Positions 9,330 through 17,378 of a DNA stretch of 64,000 bases are shown piece after piece. The DNA is taken from NCBI RefSeq assembly GCF_962719845.1, contig NZ_CAUIYF010000005.1:62001-126000 (forward strand), read 5' to 3'. The stretch comes from Neisseria uirgultaei. Its GTDB lineage: Bacteria; Pseudomonadota; Gammaproteobacteria; Burkholderiales; Neisseriaceae. How positions within the stretch are numbered: the stretch's first letter is position 1; each line of letters begins with the position of its first letter. A program made the translations under genes and the position numbers. The notes beneath the pieces were generated by a model. The model saw only the letters and a list, made by a program, of their open reading frames with translations. It made no database searches and was not told where the DNA came from.

Positions 9330-10829
9330 GTGTTCAAAAAATACCAATACCTCGCTTTGGCAGCACTGTGTGCCGCCTCGCTGGCAGGCTGCGACAAGGC
9401 AGGCAGCTTTTTCGGTGCGGACAAAAAAGAAGCATCCTTCGTAGAACGCATCGAACACACCAAAGACGATGGCAGCGTCAGTATGCTGCTGCCCGACTTT
9501 GCCCAACTGGTGCAAAGCGAAGGTCCGGCAGTCGTCAACATTCAGGCAGCCCCCGCCCCGCACACCCAAAAAGGCAGCGGCAATGCCGAAAACGATTCCG
9601 ACCCGATTGCCGACAACGATCCCTTCTACGAATTTTTCAAACGCCTCGTCCCGAATATGCCCGAAATCCCCCAAGAAGAAGCAGACGACGGCGGATTGAA
9701 CTTCGGTTCGGGCTTCATCATCAGCAAAGACGGCTACATCCTGACCAATACCCACGTCGTTGCCGGTATGGGCAGCATCAAAGTCCTGCTCAACGACAAG
9801 CGCGAATATACCGCCAAACTCGTCGGCTCGGATGTCCAATCCGATGTCGCCCTTCTGAAAATCGACGCAACGGAAGAGCTGCCCGTCGTCAAAATCGGCA
9901 ATCCCAAAGATTTGAAACCCGGCGAATGGGTAGCCGCCATCGGCGCACCCTTCGGTTTCGACAACAGCGTTACCTCCGGCATCGTGTCCGCCAAAGGCCG
10001 CAGCCTGCCCAATGAAAGCTATACACCCTTCATCCAAACTGATGTCGCCATCAATCCGGGCAACTCCGGCGGCCCGCTGTTCAACTTAAAAGGACAGGTC
10101 GTCGGCATCAACTCGCAAATATACAGCCGCAGCGGCGGATTTATGGGCATTTCCTTCGCCATCCCGATTGACGTTGCCATGAATGTTGCCGAACAACTGA
10201 AAAACACCGGCAAAGTCCAACGCGGACAACTGGGCGTGATTATTCAAGAAGTATCCTACGGTTTGGCACAGTCGTTCGGTCTGGATAAAGCCAGCGGCGC
10301 ATTGATTACCAAAATCCTGCCCGGCAGCCCCGCAGAACGTGCAGGCTTGCAGGCGGGCGACATCATACGCAGTCTCAACGGAGAAGAAATACGTTCTTCC
10401 GGCGACCTTCCCGTCATGGTCGGCGCCATTACACCGGGAAAAGAAGTCAGCCTCGGCGTATGGCGCAAAGGCGAAGAAATCACAATCAAAATCAAGCTGG
10501 GCAACACCGCCGAACATACCGGCACATCATCCAAAACAGATGAAGCCCCCTACACCGAACAGCAGTCGGGTACGTTCTCGGTCGAATCCGCAGGCATTAC
10601 CCTTCAGACACATACCGACAGCAGCGGCGGACATCTCGTCGTCGTACGGGTTTCCGACGCGGCAGAACGCGCAGGCTTGAGGCGCGGCGACGAAATCCTC
10701 GCCGTCGGGCAAGTCCCCGTCAATGACGAAGACGGTTTCCGCAAAGCGATGGACAAGGCGGGCAAAAACGTCCCCCTGCTGGTCATGCGCCGTGGCAACA
10801 CGCTGTTCATCGCATTAAACCTGCAATAA
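9330..10829 (+). CDS. htrA: HtrA/DegQ-type serine protease, predicted lipoprotein
   Basis: 499 aa starting at a GTG (9330) seven bases after AAGGA; the longer in-frame upstream start would bury the signal peptide. Trypsin-like triad H142 (Thr-Asn-Thr-His-Val-Val), D172 (Ser-Asp-Val-Ala-Leu-Leu) and S246 (Gly-Asn-Ser-Gly-Gly-Pro-Leu), followed by two PDZ domains (about 285-385 and 410-495). It degrades or refolds damaged envelope proteins. The signal peptide ends Ser-Leu-Ala-Gly-Cys, a lipobox, with Asp after the Cys. By the enterobacterial rule this would keep it at the inner membrane. Most HtrA proteins are soluble. Confidence 0.93.
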   Translation: MFKKYQYLALAALCAASLAGCDKAGSFFGADKKEASFVERIEHTKDDGSVSMLLPDFAQLVQSEGPAVVNIQAAPAPHTQKGSGNAENDSDPIADNDPFYEFFKRLVPNMPEIPQEEADDGGLNFGSGFIISKDGYILTNTHVVAGMGSIKVLLNDKREYTAKLVGSDVQSDVALLKIDATEELPVVKIGNPKDLKPGEWVAAIGAPFGFDNSVTSGIVSAKGRSLPNESYTPFIQTDVAINPGNSGGPLFNLKGQVVGINSQIYSRSGGFMGISFAIPIDVAMNVAEQLKNTGKVQRGQLGVIIQEVSYGLAQSFGLDKASGALITKILPGSPAERAGLQAGDIIRSLNGEEIRSSGDLPVMVGAITPGKEVSLGVWRKGEEITIKIKLGNTAEHTGTSSKTDEAPYTEQQSGTFSVESAGITLQTHTDSSGGHLVVVRVSDAAERAGLRRGDEILAVGQVPVNDEDGFRKAMDKAGKNVPLLVMRRGNTLFIALNLQ

Positions 10830-10862
10830 CACACATAATTTAACCAAAATATTTTTTAAATG

Positions 10863-10900
10863 ATAAAATGCCCGCCAATACCGATTAACGGGCATTTTAT
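10863..10900 (+). terminator. Rho-independent terminator after htrA
   Basis: A perfect 12-bp stem (ATAAAATGCCCG / CGGGCATTTTAT) begins 33 bases after the htrA stop. Confidence 0.8.
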
Positions 10901-11031
10901 AAAAATCAGTTGGTTGATTTTAAACAAATATTTTTTACGACAAAAAATATTTCCGCCCATTTTGCCAACAAAACCCAAACCGGAGGCGGACAGATACCCT
11001 CCCATCCGGACGCTTGACACCCCCATAAACC

Positions 11032-12552
11032 ATGCAGCTGATCGACTATTCACATTCATTTTTCTCGGTTGTGCCACCCTTTTTGGCACTGACACTTGCC
11101 GTCATTACCCGCCGCGTACTGCTGTCTTTAGGCATCGGTATTCTGGTCGGCGTTGCCTTTTTGGTCGGCGGCAACCCCGTCGACGGTCTGACACACCTGA
11201 AAGACATGGTCGTCGGCTTGGCTTGGGCAGACGGCGACTGGTCGTTGGGCAAACCAAAAATCTTGGTTTTCCTGATACTTTTGGGCATTTTCACTTCCCT
11301 GCTGACCTACTCCGGCAGCAATCAGGCGTTTGCCGACTGGGCAAAACGGCACATTAAAAACCGGCGCGGCGCGAAAATGCTGACCGCCTGCCTCGTGTTC
11401 GTAACCTTTATCGACGACTATTTCCACAGCCTCGCCGTCGGTGCGATTGCCCGTCCCGTTACCGACAAGTTTAAAGTTTCCCGCGCCAAACTCGCCTACA
11501 TCCTCGACTCCACTGCCGCGCCTATGTGCGTGCTGATGCCCGTTTCAAGCTGGGGCGCGTCGATTATCGCCACGCTTGCCGGATTGCTCGTTACCTACAA
11601 AATCACCGAATACACGCCGATGGGGACGTTTGTCGCCATGAGCCTGATGAACTATTACGCGCTGTTTGCCCTGATTATGGTGTTCGTCGTCGCATGGTTC
11701 TCCTTCGACATCGGCTCGATGGCGCGTTTCGAACAGGCGGCGTTGAACGAAGCCCACGACGAAACTGCCGCTTCAGACGCTACCAAAGGTCGTGTTTACG
11801 CACTGATTATTCCCGTTTTGGCCTTAATCGCCTCAACGGTTTCCGCCATGATCTACACCGGCGCGCAGGCAAGCGAAACCTTCAGCATTTTGGGGGCATT
11901 TGAAAATACCGACGTAAACACTTCGCTGGTATTCGGCGGCACTTGCGGCGTGCTTGCCGTCGTCCTCTGCACGTTCGGCACAATCAAAGCGTCCGATTAC
12001 CCCAAAGCCGTTTGGCAGGGTGCGAAATCCATGTTCGGCGCAATCGCCATTTTAATCCTCGCCTGGCTCATCAGTACGGTTGTCGGCGAAATGCACACGG
12101 GCGACTACCTCTCCACACTGGTTGCGGGCAACATCCATCCCGGCTTCCTGCCCGTCATCCTCTTCCTGCTCGCCAGCGTGATGGCGTTTGCCACCGGCAC
12201 AAGCTGGGGGACGTTCGGCATTATGCTGCCGATTGCCGCCGCCATGGCGGTCAAAGTCGATCCCTCACTGATTATCCCGTGTATGTCCGCAGTAATGGCG
12301 GGGGCAGTATGCGGCGACCACTGCTCGCCCATTTCCGACACGACCATCCTGTCTTCCACCGGCGCGCGCTGCAACCACATCGACCACGTTACCTCGCAAC
12401 TGCCTTACGCCTTAACCGTTGCCGCCGCAGCCGCAGCCGGTTACCTTGCCTTGGGCATGACCAAGTCCGCGCTGCTCGGCTTCGGCACGACCGGCATTGT
12501 ATTGGCGGTGCTGATTTTTCTGTTGAAAGATAAAAAACGCGCCAACGCCTGA
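11032..12552 (+). CDS. NhaC-family Na+/H+ antiporter (second)
   Basis: 506 aa, about 12 hydrophobic segments. The diagnostic motif Cys-Gly-Asp-His-Cys-Ser-Pro-Ile-Ser-Asp-Thr-Thr lies near residue 425, with a large cytoplasmic loop around residues 230-250. It differs from the protein encoded at 5003-6382 in length and in having the His-Cys variant of the motif, so it is a separate subfamily rather than a recent duplicate. The ion (Na+, or an organic acid exchanger) is not determinable from sequence. Confidence 0.8.
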   Translation: MQLIDYSHSFFSVVPPFLALTLAVITRRVLLSLGIGILVGVAFLVGGNPVDGLTHLKDMVVGLAWADGDWSLGKPKILVFLILLGIFTSLLTYSGSNQAFADWAKRHIKNRRGAKMLTACLVFVTFIDDYFHSLAVGAIARPVTDKFKVSRAKLAYILDSTAAPMCVLMPVSSWGASIIATLAGLLVTYKITEYTPMGTFVAMSLMNYYALFALIMVFVVAWFSFDIGSMARFEQAALNEAHDETAASDATKGRVYALIIPVLALIASTVSAMIYTGAQASETFSILGAFENTDVNTSLVFGGTCGVLAVVLCTFGTIKASDYPKAVWQGAKSMFGAIAILILAWLISTVVGEMHTGDYLSTLVAGNIHPGFLPVILFLLASVMAFATGTSWGTFGIMLPIAAAMAVKVDPSLIIPCMSAVMAGAVCGDHCSPISDTTILSSTGARCNHIDHVTSQLPYALTVAAAAAAGYLALGMTKSALLGFGTTGIVLAVLIFLLKDKKRANA

Positions 12553-12564
12553 CCCCTTTCCCTG

Positions 12565-12588
12565 TTCAGACGGCATATGCCGTCTGAA
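12565..12588 (+). terminator. 24-bp perfect palindrome of two DUS
   Basis: TTCAGACGGCAT abuts ATGCCGTCTGAA with no spacer and is followed by GCTTTTTGG. It ends the antiporter transcript 13 bases after the stop and overlaps the nagZ leader. Confidence 0.75.
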
Positions 12589-12608
12589 GCTTTTTGGAGC
12601 AAACCGCA

Positions 12609-13694
12609 ATGACCGTCCCCCATATTCCGCGCGGCCCCGTCATGGCCGACCTTGCCGCCTTCCGCCTGACCGAAGAGGAAAAGCAACGCCTGCTCGACCC
12701 TGCAATCGGCGGCATCATCCTCTTCCGCCGCAACTTCCAAAACATCGAACAGCTCAAAACACTCACCGCCGAAATCAAAGCCCTGCGCACACCCGAACTC
12801 ATTATCGCCGTCGATCACGAGGGCGGCAGGGTGCAACGGTTTATCGAAGGCTTCACCCGCCTGCCCGCAATGAACGTTTTAGGGCAAATTTGGGACAAAG
12901 ACGGCGCGTCCACCGCCGAAACCGCCGCCGGACAAGTCGGCCGGGTTTTGGCAACCGAGCTTTCCGCCTGCGGCATCGATTTGTCCTTCACGCCCGTCTT
13001 GGATTTGGACTGGGGAAACTGCCCCGTTATCGGCAACCGCAGCTTCCACCGCAACCCCGAAGCCGTAACCCGCCTCGCCCTCGCCCTGCAAAAAGGCTTG
13101 AATCGCGGCGGCATGAAATCCTGCGGCAAACATTTTCCCGGACACGGGTTTGTCGAAGGGGACAGCCATTTGGTGCTACCCGAAGACGGGCGCAGCCTCG
13201 ACGAACTCGAAGCCGCCGACCTTATCCCCTTCCGCAGCATGAGCCGGGAAGGTATGGCGGCGGTTATGCCCGCCCACGTCGTTTATCCGCAAGTGGATGC
13301 CAAGCCCGCCGGGTTTTCCGAAATCTGGCTCAAACAGATTTTGCGCCGCGACATCGGATTCAAAGGCGTGATTTTCTCGGACGATTTGACTATGGAGGGT
13401 GCGTGCGGTGTCGGCGGCATCAAAGAACGCGCCCGCATTTCCTTTGAGGCAGGTTGCGACATCGTCCTCGTCTGCAACCGTCCCGACCTTGTGGACGAAC
13501 TGCGCGAAGATTTCCACATTCCCGACAATCCCGCTTTGGCGCAACGTTGGCAATATATGGCCAACACGCTCGGCAGTGCCGCCGCGCAAGCCGTGATGCA
13601 GACGGCGGATTTTCAAGCGGCGCAAGCCTTGACCTCCCGTTTGACTTCGCCTCAGGACACGGCGGGCGGCGTAAAAGTCGGCGAAGCCTTTTAA
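12609..13694 (+). CDS. nagZ: Beta-N-acetylhexosaminidase (peptidoglycan recycling)
   Basis: 361 aa from the ATG at 12609, ten bases after GGAG. Glycoside hydrolase family 3. It removes GlcNAc from GlcNAc-anhydroMurNAc peptides in the cytoplasm. The signature Lys-His-Phe-Pro-Gly-His-Gly (about residues 170-180) and the catalytic Asp in Phe-Ser-Asp-Asp-Leu (about 255-260) are present. Single-domain GH3 of this length is typical NagZ. Confidence 0.93.
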   Translation: MTVPHIPRGPVMADLAAFRLTEEEKQRLLDPAIGGIILFRRNFQNIEQLKTLTAEIKALRTPELIIAVDHEGGRVQRFIEGFTRLPAMNVLGQIWDKDGASTAETAAGQVGRVLATELSACGIDLSFTPVLDLDWGNCPVIGNRSFHRNPEAVTRLALALQKGLNRGGMKSCGKHFPGHGFVEGDSHLVLPEDGRSLDELEAADLIPFRSMSREGMAAVMPAHVVYPQVDAKPAGFSEIWLKQILRRDIGFKGVIFSDDLTMEGACGVGGIKERARISFEAGCDIVLVCNRPDLVDELREDFHIPDNPALAQRWQYMANTLGSAAAQAVMQTADFQAAQALTSRLTSPQDTAGGVKVGEAF

Positions 13695-13919
13695 ATCGGC
13701 TGCGTTTCAACAATCTGCCGATTTCAACCGTTTGTCAGGGAAAGGCAATGATTTTTTTCGGTCAGGTAGAAAGTTATCTTATTGAATTACTTGAAGATAA
13801 GGATGCTTATCAACACTGTATTCAAACACAGCCCTTTAAATCCACCCGACACGCGGCAAAAAGGCAAAACGGTATAGGCACGCCGTATTTTTTACGCTAT
13901 AATCACGCCTTACTTAATT

Positions 13920-13996
<77 letters not shown>

Positions 13997-14001
13997 AATC
14001 C

Positions 14002-14037
14002 AAACCGCCTCGGCATCGATTGCCGGGGCGGTTTTTA
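14002..14037 (+). terminator. Terminator after tRNA-Pro
   Basis: AAACCGCC-t-CGGCA pairs with TGCCG-g-GGCGGTTT across a 5-bp loop and is followed by a T run, 5 bases past the tRNA CCA. Confidence 0.85.
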
Positions 14038-14056
14038 CCTTTTGGCGTCAACAGAA

Positions 14057-14096
14057 AAATGCCGTCTGAAACAGCATTCTGTTTCAGACGGCATTT
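14057..14096. terminator. Inverted DUS hairpin
   Basis: AAATGCCGTCTGAAAC ... GTTTCAGACGGCATTT with an 8-bp loop. The 230 bp between this and queE (14097-14330) contain no gene, RNA or repeat that I recognise. Confidence 0.75.
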
Positions 14097-14330
14097 CGTT
14101 TTCCCCCAACCCTGCCATTTGCGCGCACTGACAAAGGGTATCGGCAAGGTTCAAAAGACTATCGGAATTTAGGAAGCCGAGCTTGTACCCAACGGCGGCA
14201 TCTTATTCAGTAAGGTTCCGAACCAATTAGGCAGCGGAAATGCCGGCAGTTTCACGCGGAAGCGGTACACTTCCCGTATGTTAAACATCGGTAAAACGGT
14301 AAGCCGACCCTTTGAGTTACACTACTTAAA

Positions 14331-14969
14331 CTACTCTATTCCCGCCCATTTGTGCGTCTGTACGCTCAACTGCCAATGCACGGGCGCGTCGGGGCGGCTG
14401 TTCAGAATACCGATTTGGCGGATAGTGTCGTAGATGTTCATTGCGCCGTTTTGTTCGCAGGGCGAAAGGTAGTAATGATGCGCGCGGATTTTGCGTTCCA
14501 TATTTTCGCAGAACCCGACGACATCGCCGTCGGCAACAATCCGCACTTCGTCGGCGGTTTCGATACAGCTTTTTTCGTATTTGGCGGCATAGCAGGCTTT
14601 AGGGCTGGTGGCGACATAGTCGATTTGCGGCGGCGCGGGCTTGAGGCCGTTGGTTTCGATACAGAGGAAATAGCCTTCCGCCTTGAGCGCGTTCAAGAGG
14701 GTGTCGAGATGCGGCTGTATGGTCGGTTCGCCGCCGGTGATGATGATATTGCGGGCGGTGTAGGCTTTCAGACGGCCTAAGATGTCGGACAGGCTCATCA
14801 TACCGAATGTCAAATAATCGGTATCACACCAGCCGCAGGCAAGGTTGCATTTGCCCAAGCGGACGAAAACGGCAGGCATGCCCGTGTTCCAGCCCTCGCC
14901 TTGCAGGCTTTCAAAGATTTCAACGATGCGGTATTGCGGATTTTCGGGGGCGACGCTGATTTTTTTCAT
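14331..14969 (-). CDS. queE: 7-carboxy-7-deazaguanine synthase QueE
   Basis: 212 aa from the ATG at 14969. Radical SAM enzyme that rearranges 6-carboxytetrahydropterin to 7-carboxy-7-deazaguanine in queuosine synthesis. The cluster motif is Cys-Asn-Leu-Ala-Cys-Gly-Trp-Cys (CX3CX2C) near residue 33, preceded by Ser-Leu-Gln-Gly-Glu-Gly and followed by Ile-Ile-Thr-Gly-Gly-Glu-Pro. It overlaps the upstream DUF1304 gene by 4 bp. It is separated from queD and queC by about 1.4 kb of inserted sequence and the DUF1304 gene. Confidence 0.94.
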   Translation of the reverse strand: MKKISVAPENPQYRIVEIFESLQGEGWNTGMPAVFVRLGKCNLACGWCDTDYLTFGMMSLSDILGRLKAYTARNIIITGGEPTIQPHLDTLLNALKAEGYFLCIETNGLKPAPPQIDYVATSPKACYAAKYEKSCIETADEVRIVADGDVVGFCENMERKIRAHHYYLSPCEQNGAMNIYDTIRQIGILNSRPDAPVHWQLSVQTHKWAGIE

Positions 14970-15337
14970 ACCGCCAATACCGCCGCCGCTGCCAAAAATG
15001 CGGGCACCCCCTGTTTGACGAGTATGCCTTTGTTGCCTGTGGTAAACGCGCCCCACGCGGCGGCAATCAATACGAAACCGAGAAACAGAATCGTTGCACC
15101 GTAAACGGCATTGTCCGGCACGGCAAACCGAGACCACACCAGCCCGATGCCGAGAAAGCCGTTATACAGCCCTTGGTTGCCAAACAGGGTCTGCACGCGC
15201 TTTTGTTCCATAAATTCATAAGGCAGCTTGAACGTTTCCGCCGCTTTTTCGCTGGGAATCTGTGTCATTTCAAGCCAGGCGATGTAGAAATGTTCGGCGG
15301 CGACGAGGAGAACGAGAATGGTGGAGAGGAGTTTCAT
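14966..15337 (-). CDS. DUF1304 membrane protein
   Basis: 123 aa, start ATG at 15337 with AAAAGGA upstream. Four hydrophobic segments. Features such as Glu-His-Phe-Tyr-Ile-Ala-Trp-Leu-Glu-Met and Gly-Asn-Gln-Gly-Leu-Tyr-Asn-Gly-Phe-Leu are typical of DUF1304. Function unknown. The 4-bp overlap with queE implies translational coupling, but no known link to queuosine exists. Confidence 0.85.
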   Translation of the reverse strand: MKLLSTILVLLVAAEHFYIAWLEMTQIPSEKAAETFKLPYEFMEQKRVQTLFGNQGLYNGFLGIGLVWSRFAVPDNAVYGATILFLGFVLIAAAWGAFTTGNKGILVKQGVPAFLAAAAVLAV

Positions 15338-15399
15338 GGGTGTTCCTTTTAATGGGTACGTTTGAGATGGAATGCCGTTTGAAAAGACGGGGAATCCGT

Positions 15400-15556
15400 G
15401 CAGGAGAAAAAACCGTTTTACGGTATATTGGTAGATCTTATCTGCTCTGGCTCTCAGGCTTCGTTCGCCGGGTGTGAATCCGTCCAAACGGTCTAGGGCA
15501 TTATTCTCCACCGCATTCTGCCCCAGCACGCCCCCTACCTGTGCACTGATCAGCAT
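15400..15556 (-). pseudogene. Fragment with VENN motif, probable toxin-cassette remnant
   Basis: In one frame this reads Ser-Ala-Gln-Val-Gly-Gly-Val-Leu-Gly-Gln-Asn-Ala-Val-Glu-Asn-Asn-Ala-Leu, then about 35 residues before merging into non-coding sequence. Gln-Asn-Ala-Val-Glu-Asn-Asn matches the pre-toxin VENN region that precedes the variable toxin part of two-partner secretion (TpsA/CdiA/MafB) proteins. There is no start of its own and no toxin domain after it. With the AT-rich gene upstream it looks like a leftover of a contact-dependent inhibition cassette. This is inference from a short motif. Confidence 0.5.
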
Positions 15557-15607
15557 GAAAAAAGTGTAAACAATGCAATTTTTCCAATAAATAATCAATA
15601 CAGAAAT

Positions 15608-16027
15608 TTACTTGCATCTATTATATTCACTTTGCAACCATGTTAAATCACTGTATTTTATTTTATTAATTTTATCAAAAACTATTTGGTGCTTATTTAT
15701 TTGAGCATTTTCTATACTATCAGTTAGTTTGTTAATACGTAATAGCTTTAACTTTTTATTTGTATAGCAGAAATCATGCACAATACCTCCATCAATATAT
15801 GAAAAATAAATAAAGTTACCCTCTTCTATATAGTTATTAATAAAGAAATAAATAATGGAATTCTGATTTTTATCTATTAAGAAATAGTTAAATGGTATGC
15901 CAGAATTATAACTGTATGACTTCTCAAAAATAAATCGTTTTGTTGATAATTCCTTCTCATTTGGATAAAAAATGAAAATCCAAAATAAAGTCATAACTAC
16001 CCATAAAATTATTTTTTTAATTAACAA
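15608..16027 (-). CDS. AT-rich orphan protein, possible immunity protein
   Basis: 139 aa from a TTG at 16027 that lies 7 bases after a strong AGGGAGAG ribosome site; an internal ATG is an alternative. One N-terminal hydrophobic segment, then a Lys/Asn/Ile/Tyr-rich soluble part. Base composition is far more AT-rich than any neighbour, showing foreign origin. I do not recognise a family. Its place just upstream of a VENN fragment on the same strand fits the immunity-gene position in Neisseria tps/maf cassette arrays, but this is not proven. Confidence 0.6.
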   Translation of the reverse strand: MLIKKIILWVVMTLFWIFIFYPNEKELSTKRFIFEKSYSYNSGIPFNYFLIDKNQNSIIYFFINNYIEEGNFIYFSYIDGGIVHDFCYTNKKLKLLRINKLTDSIENAQINKHQIVFDKINKIKYSDLTWLQSEYNRCK

Positions 16028-16067
16028 TATTAACTCTCCCTTTGAAATCTATCTTGAATTTTGTACC

Positions 16068-16223
16068 ACTAGTGGATTAACAAAAATCAGGACAAGGCGA
16101 CGAAGCCGCAGACAGTACAAATAGTACGGAACCGATTCACTTGGTGCTTCAGCACCTTAGAGAATCGTTCTCTTTGAGCTAAGGCGAGGTAACGCCGTAC
16201 TGGTTTAAATCTAATCCACTATA
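16068..16223. repeat. Correia element, full length (156 bp)
   Basis: Right end AATCCACTATA intact, left end reads ACTAGTGGATTAA, so the first bases of the terminal repeat have decayed. It contains the central segment (TTGGTGCTTCAGCACC ... GAACGATT-like) of the long form with the IHF-type site. It sits between the AT-rich gene and queD in a 375-bp gene-free interval. Confidence 0.9.
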
Positions 16224-16251
16224 AATTCAAATAAGGACGCCCCACATCGTC

Positions 16252-16346
16252 ATTCCCGCACAGGCGGGAATCCAGAGATTTGGAATTGTTGCAATTTTTA
16301 AATATTCCTGATAAATCAAGGTCTGGATTCCCTCCTGCGCGGGAAT
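16252..16346. repeat. Pair of dRS3 repeats
   Basis: ATTCCCGCACAGGCGGGAAT at 16252-16271 and ATTCCCTCCTGCGCGGGAAT at 16327-16346 flank a short spacer, immediately beside a Correia element. Confidence 0.85.
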
Positions 16347-16403
16347 GACGCGGTTGGGCATGTCTTATTTGAATTTACTATATCGATACGTTCAAGATAT
16401 TCC

Positions 16404-16826
16404 CTACTCCCCTTCATACTCCGCACACGATGTCGGCGTTTCCCACAATTTCACGCGGCACACGTTCAGCCCCGCGTTTTTCAAACGGTCGTACATTTCG
16501 ACCGCCATATTTTCGGCAGTGGTGCGGCAGGGCAGGCGCAGGGTTTTCATGTTCCAACCCTCCAAAAGCGCGGCGATTTGGCATTCGCGCCCGTTGCCGC
16601 CGTGGTAGATGAAGGCGTGGTCGAAGGGGTCGGTAATGTGTTGTTTGACGATGGCTTTCAAGTCGGTAAAGTCCATCACCATACCGTCTTTCGCGCCGCC
16701 TTTGATAATGCCGTCTGAAACGGTGATTTCGAGTTTGTAGGTATGCCCGTGCAGGTTTTGGCATTTGCCGTCATGCCCGTCGAGCATATGCGAGGAGTCG
16801 AAGGTGAAGATTTTGGTGATTTTCAT
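16404..16826 (-). CDS. queD: 6-carboxytetrahydropterin synthase QueD
   Basis: 140 aa. Converts dihydroneopterin triphosphate to 6-carboxytetrahydropterin, the step before QueE. Zinc ligands are in Phe-Asp-Ser-Ser-His and His-Gly-His-Thr-Tyr; the catalytic Cys is in Gly-Lys-Cys-Gln-Asn, and Glu in Leu-Trp-Glu-Thr-Pro binds pterin. Last gene of the queC-DUF1543-queD unit under the preQ1 riboswitch. Confidence 0.94.
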   Translation of the reverse strand: MKITKIFTFDSSHMLDGHDGKCQNLHGHTYKLEITVSDGIIKGGAKDGMVMDFTDLKAIVKQHITDPFDHAFIYHGGNGRECQIAALLEGWNMKTLRLPCRTTAENMAVEMYDRLKNAGLNVCRVKLWETPTSCAEYEGE

Positions 16827-16832
16827 GGGTTC

Positions 16833-17351
16833 TCAAATGGGCAAATAACCTTGAAAGCCGATTTCGGCAGGCTTGCCGTGCGGATTCGGGGTCAGGCGGA
16901 TATGGAAATTGCCGATGCGGTCGAGCGCAAGCAGGTTGTCCACGTCTTTTAAGTTGTCTTTATGTTGCTGAACATGGTCGGTCAACAGGGTTTGCAGGGC
17001 TTTTTGTTTGGCTTCGGCAGGCGTGGCGGCGGCGAACAACCCGAAAGCGTGCGCTTCGGCGAGCTGCCCTGCGCGATAGCCGCCGACATTGGCAAAATAC
17101 AGGCGCGGGGCGTGTTCAGACGGCATTGCGGTATGTTCTTCCGCCTCCCGTACGCAGACATCGTAACCGTCCGCCCATTCGACAATCTGCCAGCCGTCGA
17201 TGTGGATTTTGTCCGCATCGCCGAACCATGCGGCTTTGAGCGCGGGGATGGCTTCGCGGTAATCGTCGCACACGGCAAATTGGATGTCGTGCACTTCGAT
17301 ATTCGACCGGCCGGCATTGCCGCCGAGGTAAAACATATGGAGCTTGGGCAT
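16833..17351 (-). CDS. DUF1543 protein in the queuosine operon
   Basis: 172 aa, soluble. The opening Leu-His-Met-Phe-Tyr-Leu-Gly-Gly-Asn-Ala is typical of DUF1543, with two related halves (Val-Gly-Gly-Tyr near residue 90). Function unknown. It lies 6 bp upstream of queD and 27 bp after queC, so it should be expressed with them. A complete DUS is embedded in frame and encodes Met-Pro-Ser-Glu-His near residue 76. Confidence 0.85.
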   Translation of the reverse strand: MPKLHMFYLGGNAGRSNIEVHDIQFAVCDDYREAIPALKAAWFGDADKIHIDGWQIVEWADGYDVCVREAEEHTAMPSEHAPRLYFANVGGYRAGQLAEAHAFGLFAAATPAEAKQKALQTLLTDHVQQHKDNLKDVDNLLALDRIGNFHIRLTPNPHGKPAEIGFQGYLPI

Positions 17352-17378
17352 ATCGTATTCCTTGTGCTTTGCGCGCGT

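Noticed and set aside
14098..14330. Possible coding or RNA element between the DUS hairpin and queE
   Set aside because: I found no start with a ribosome site, no cloverleaf or terminator-type structure and no known repeat.
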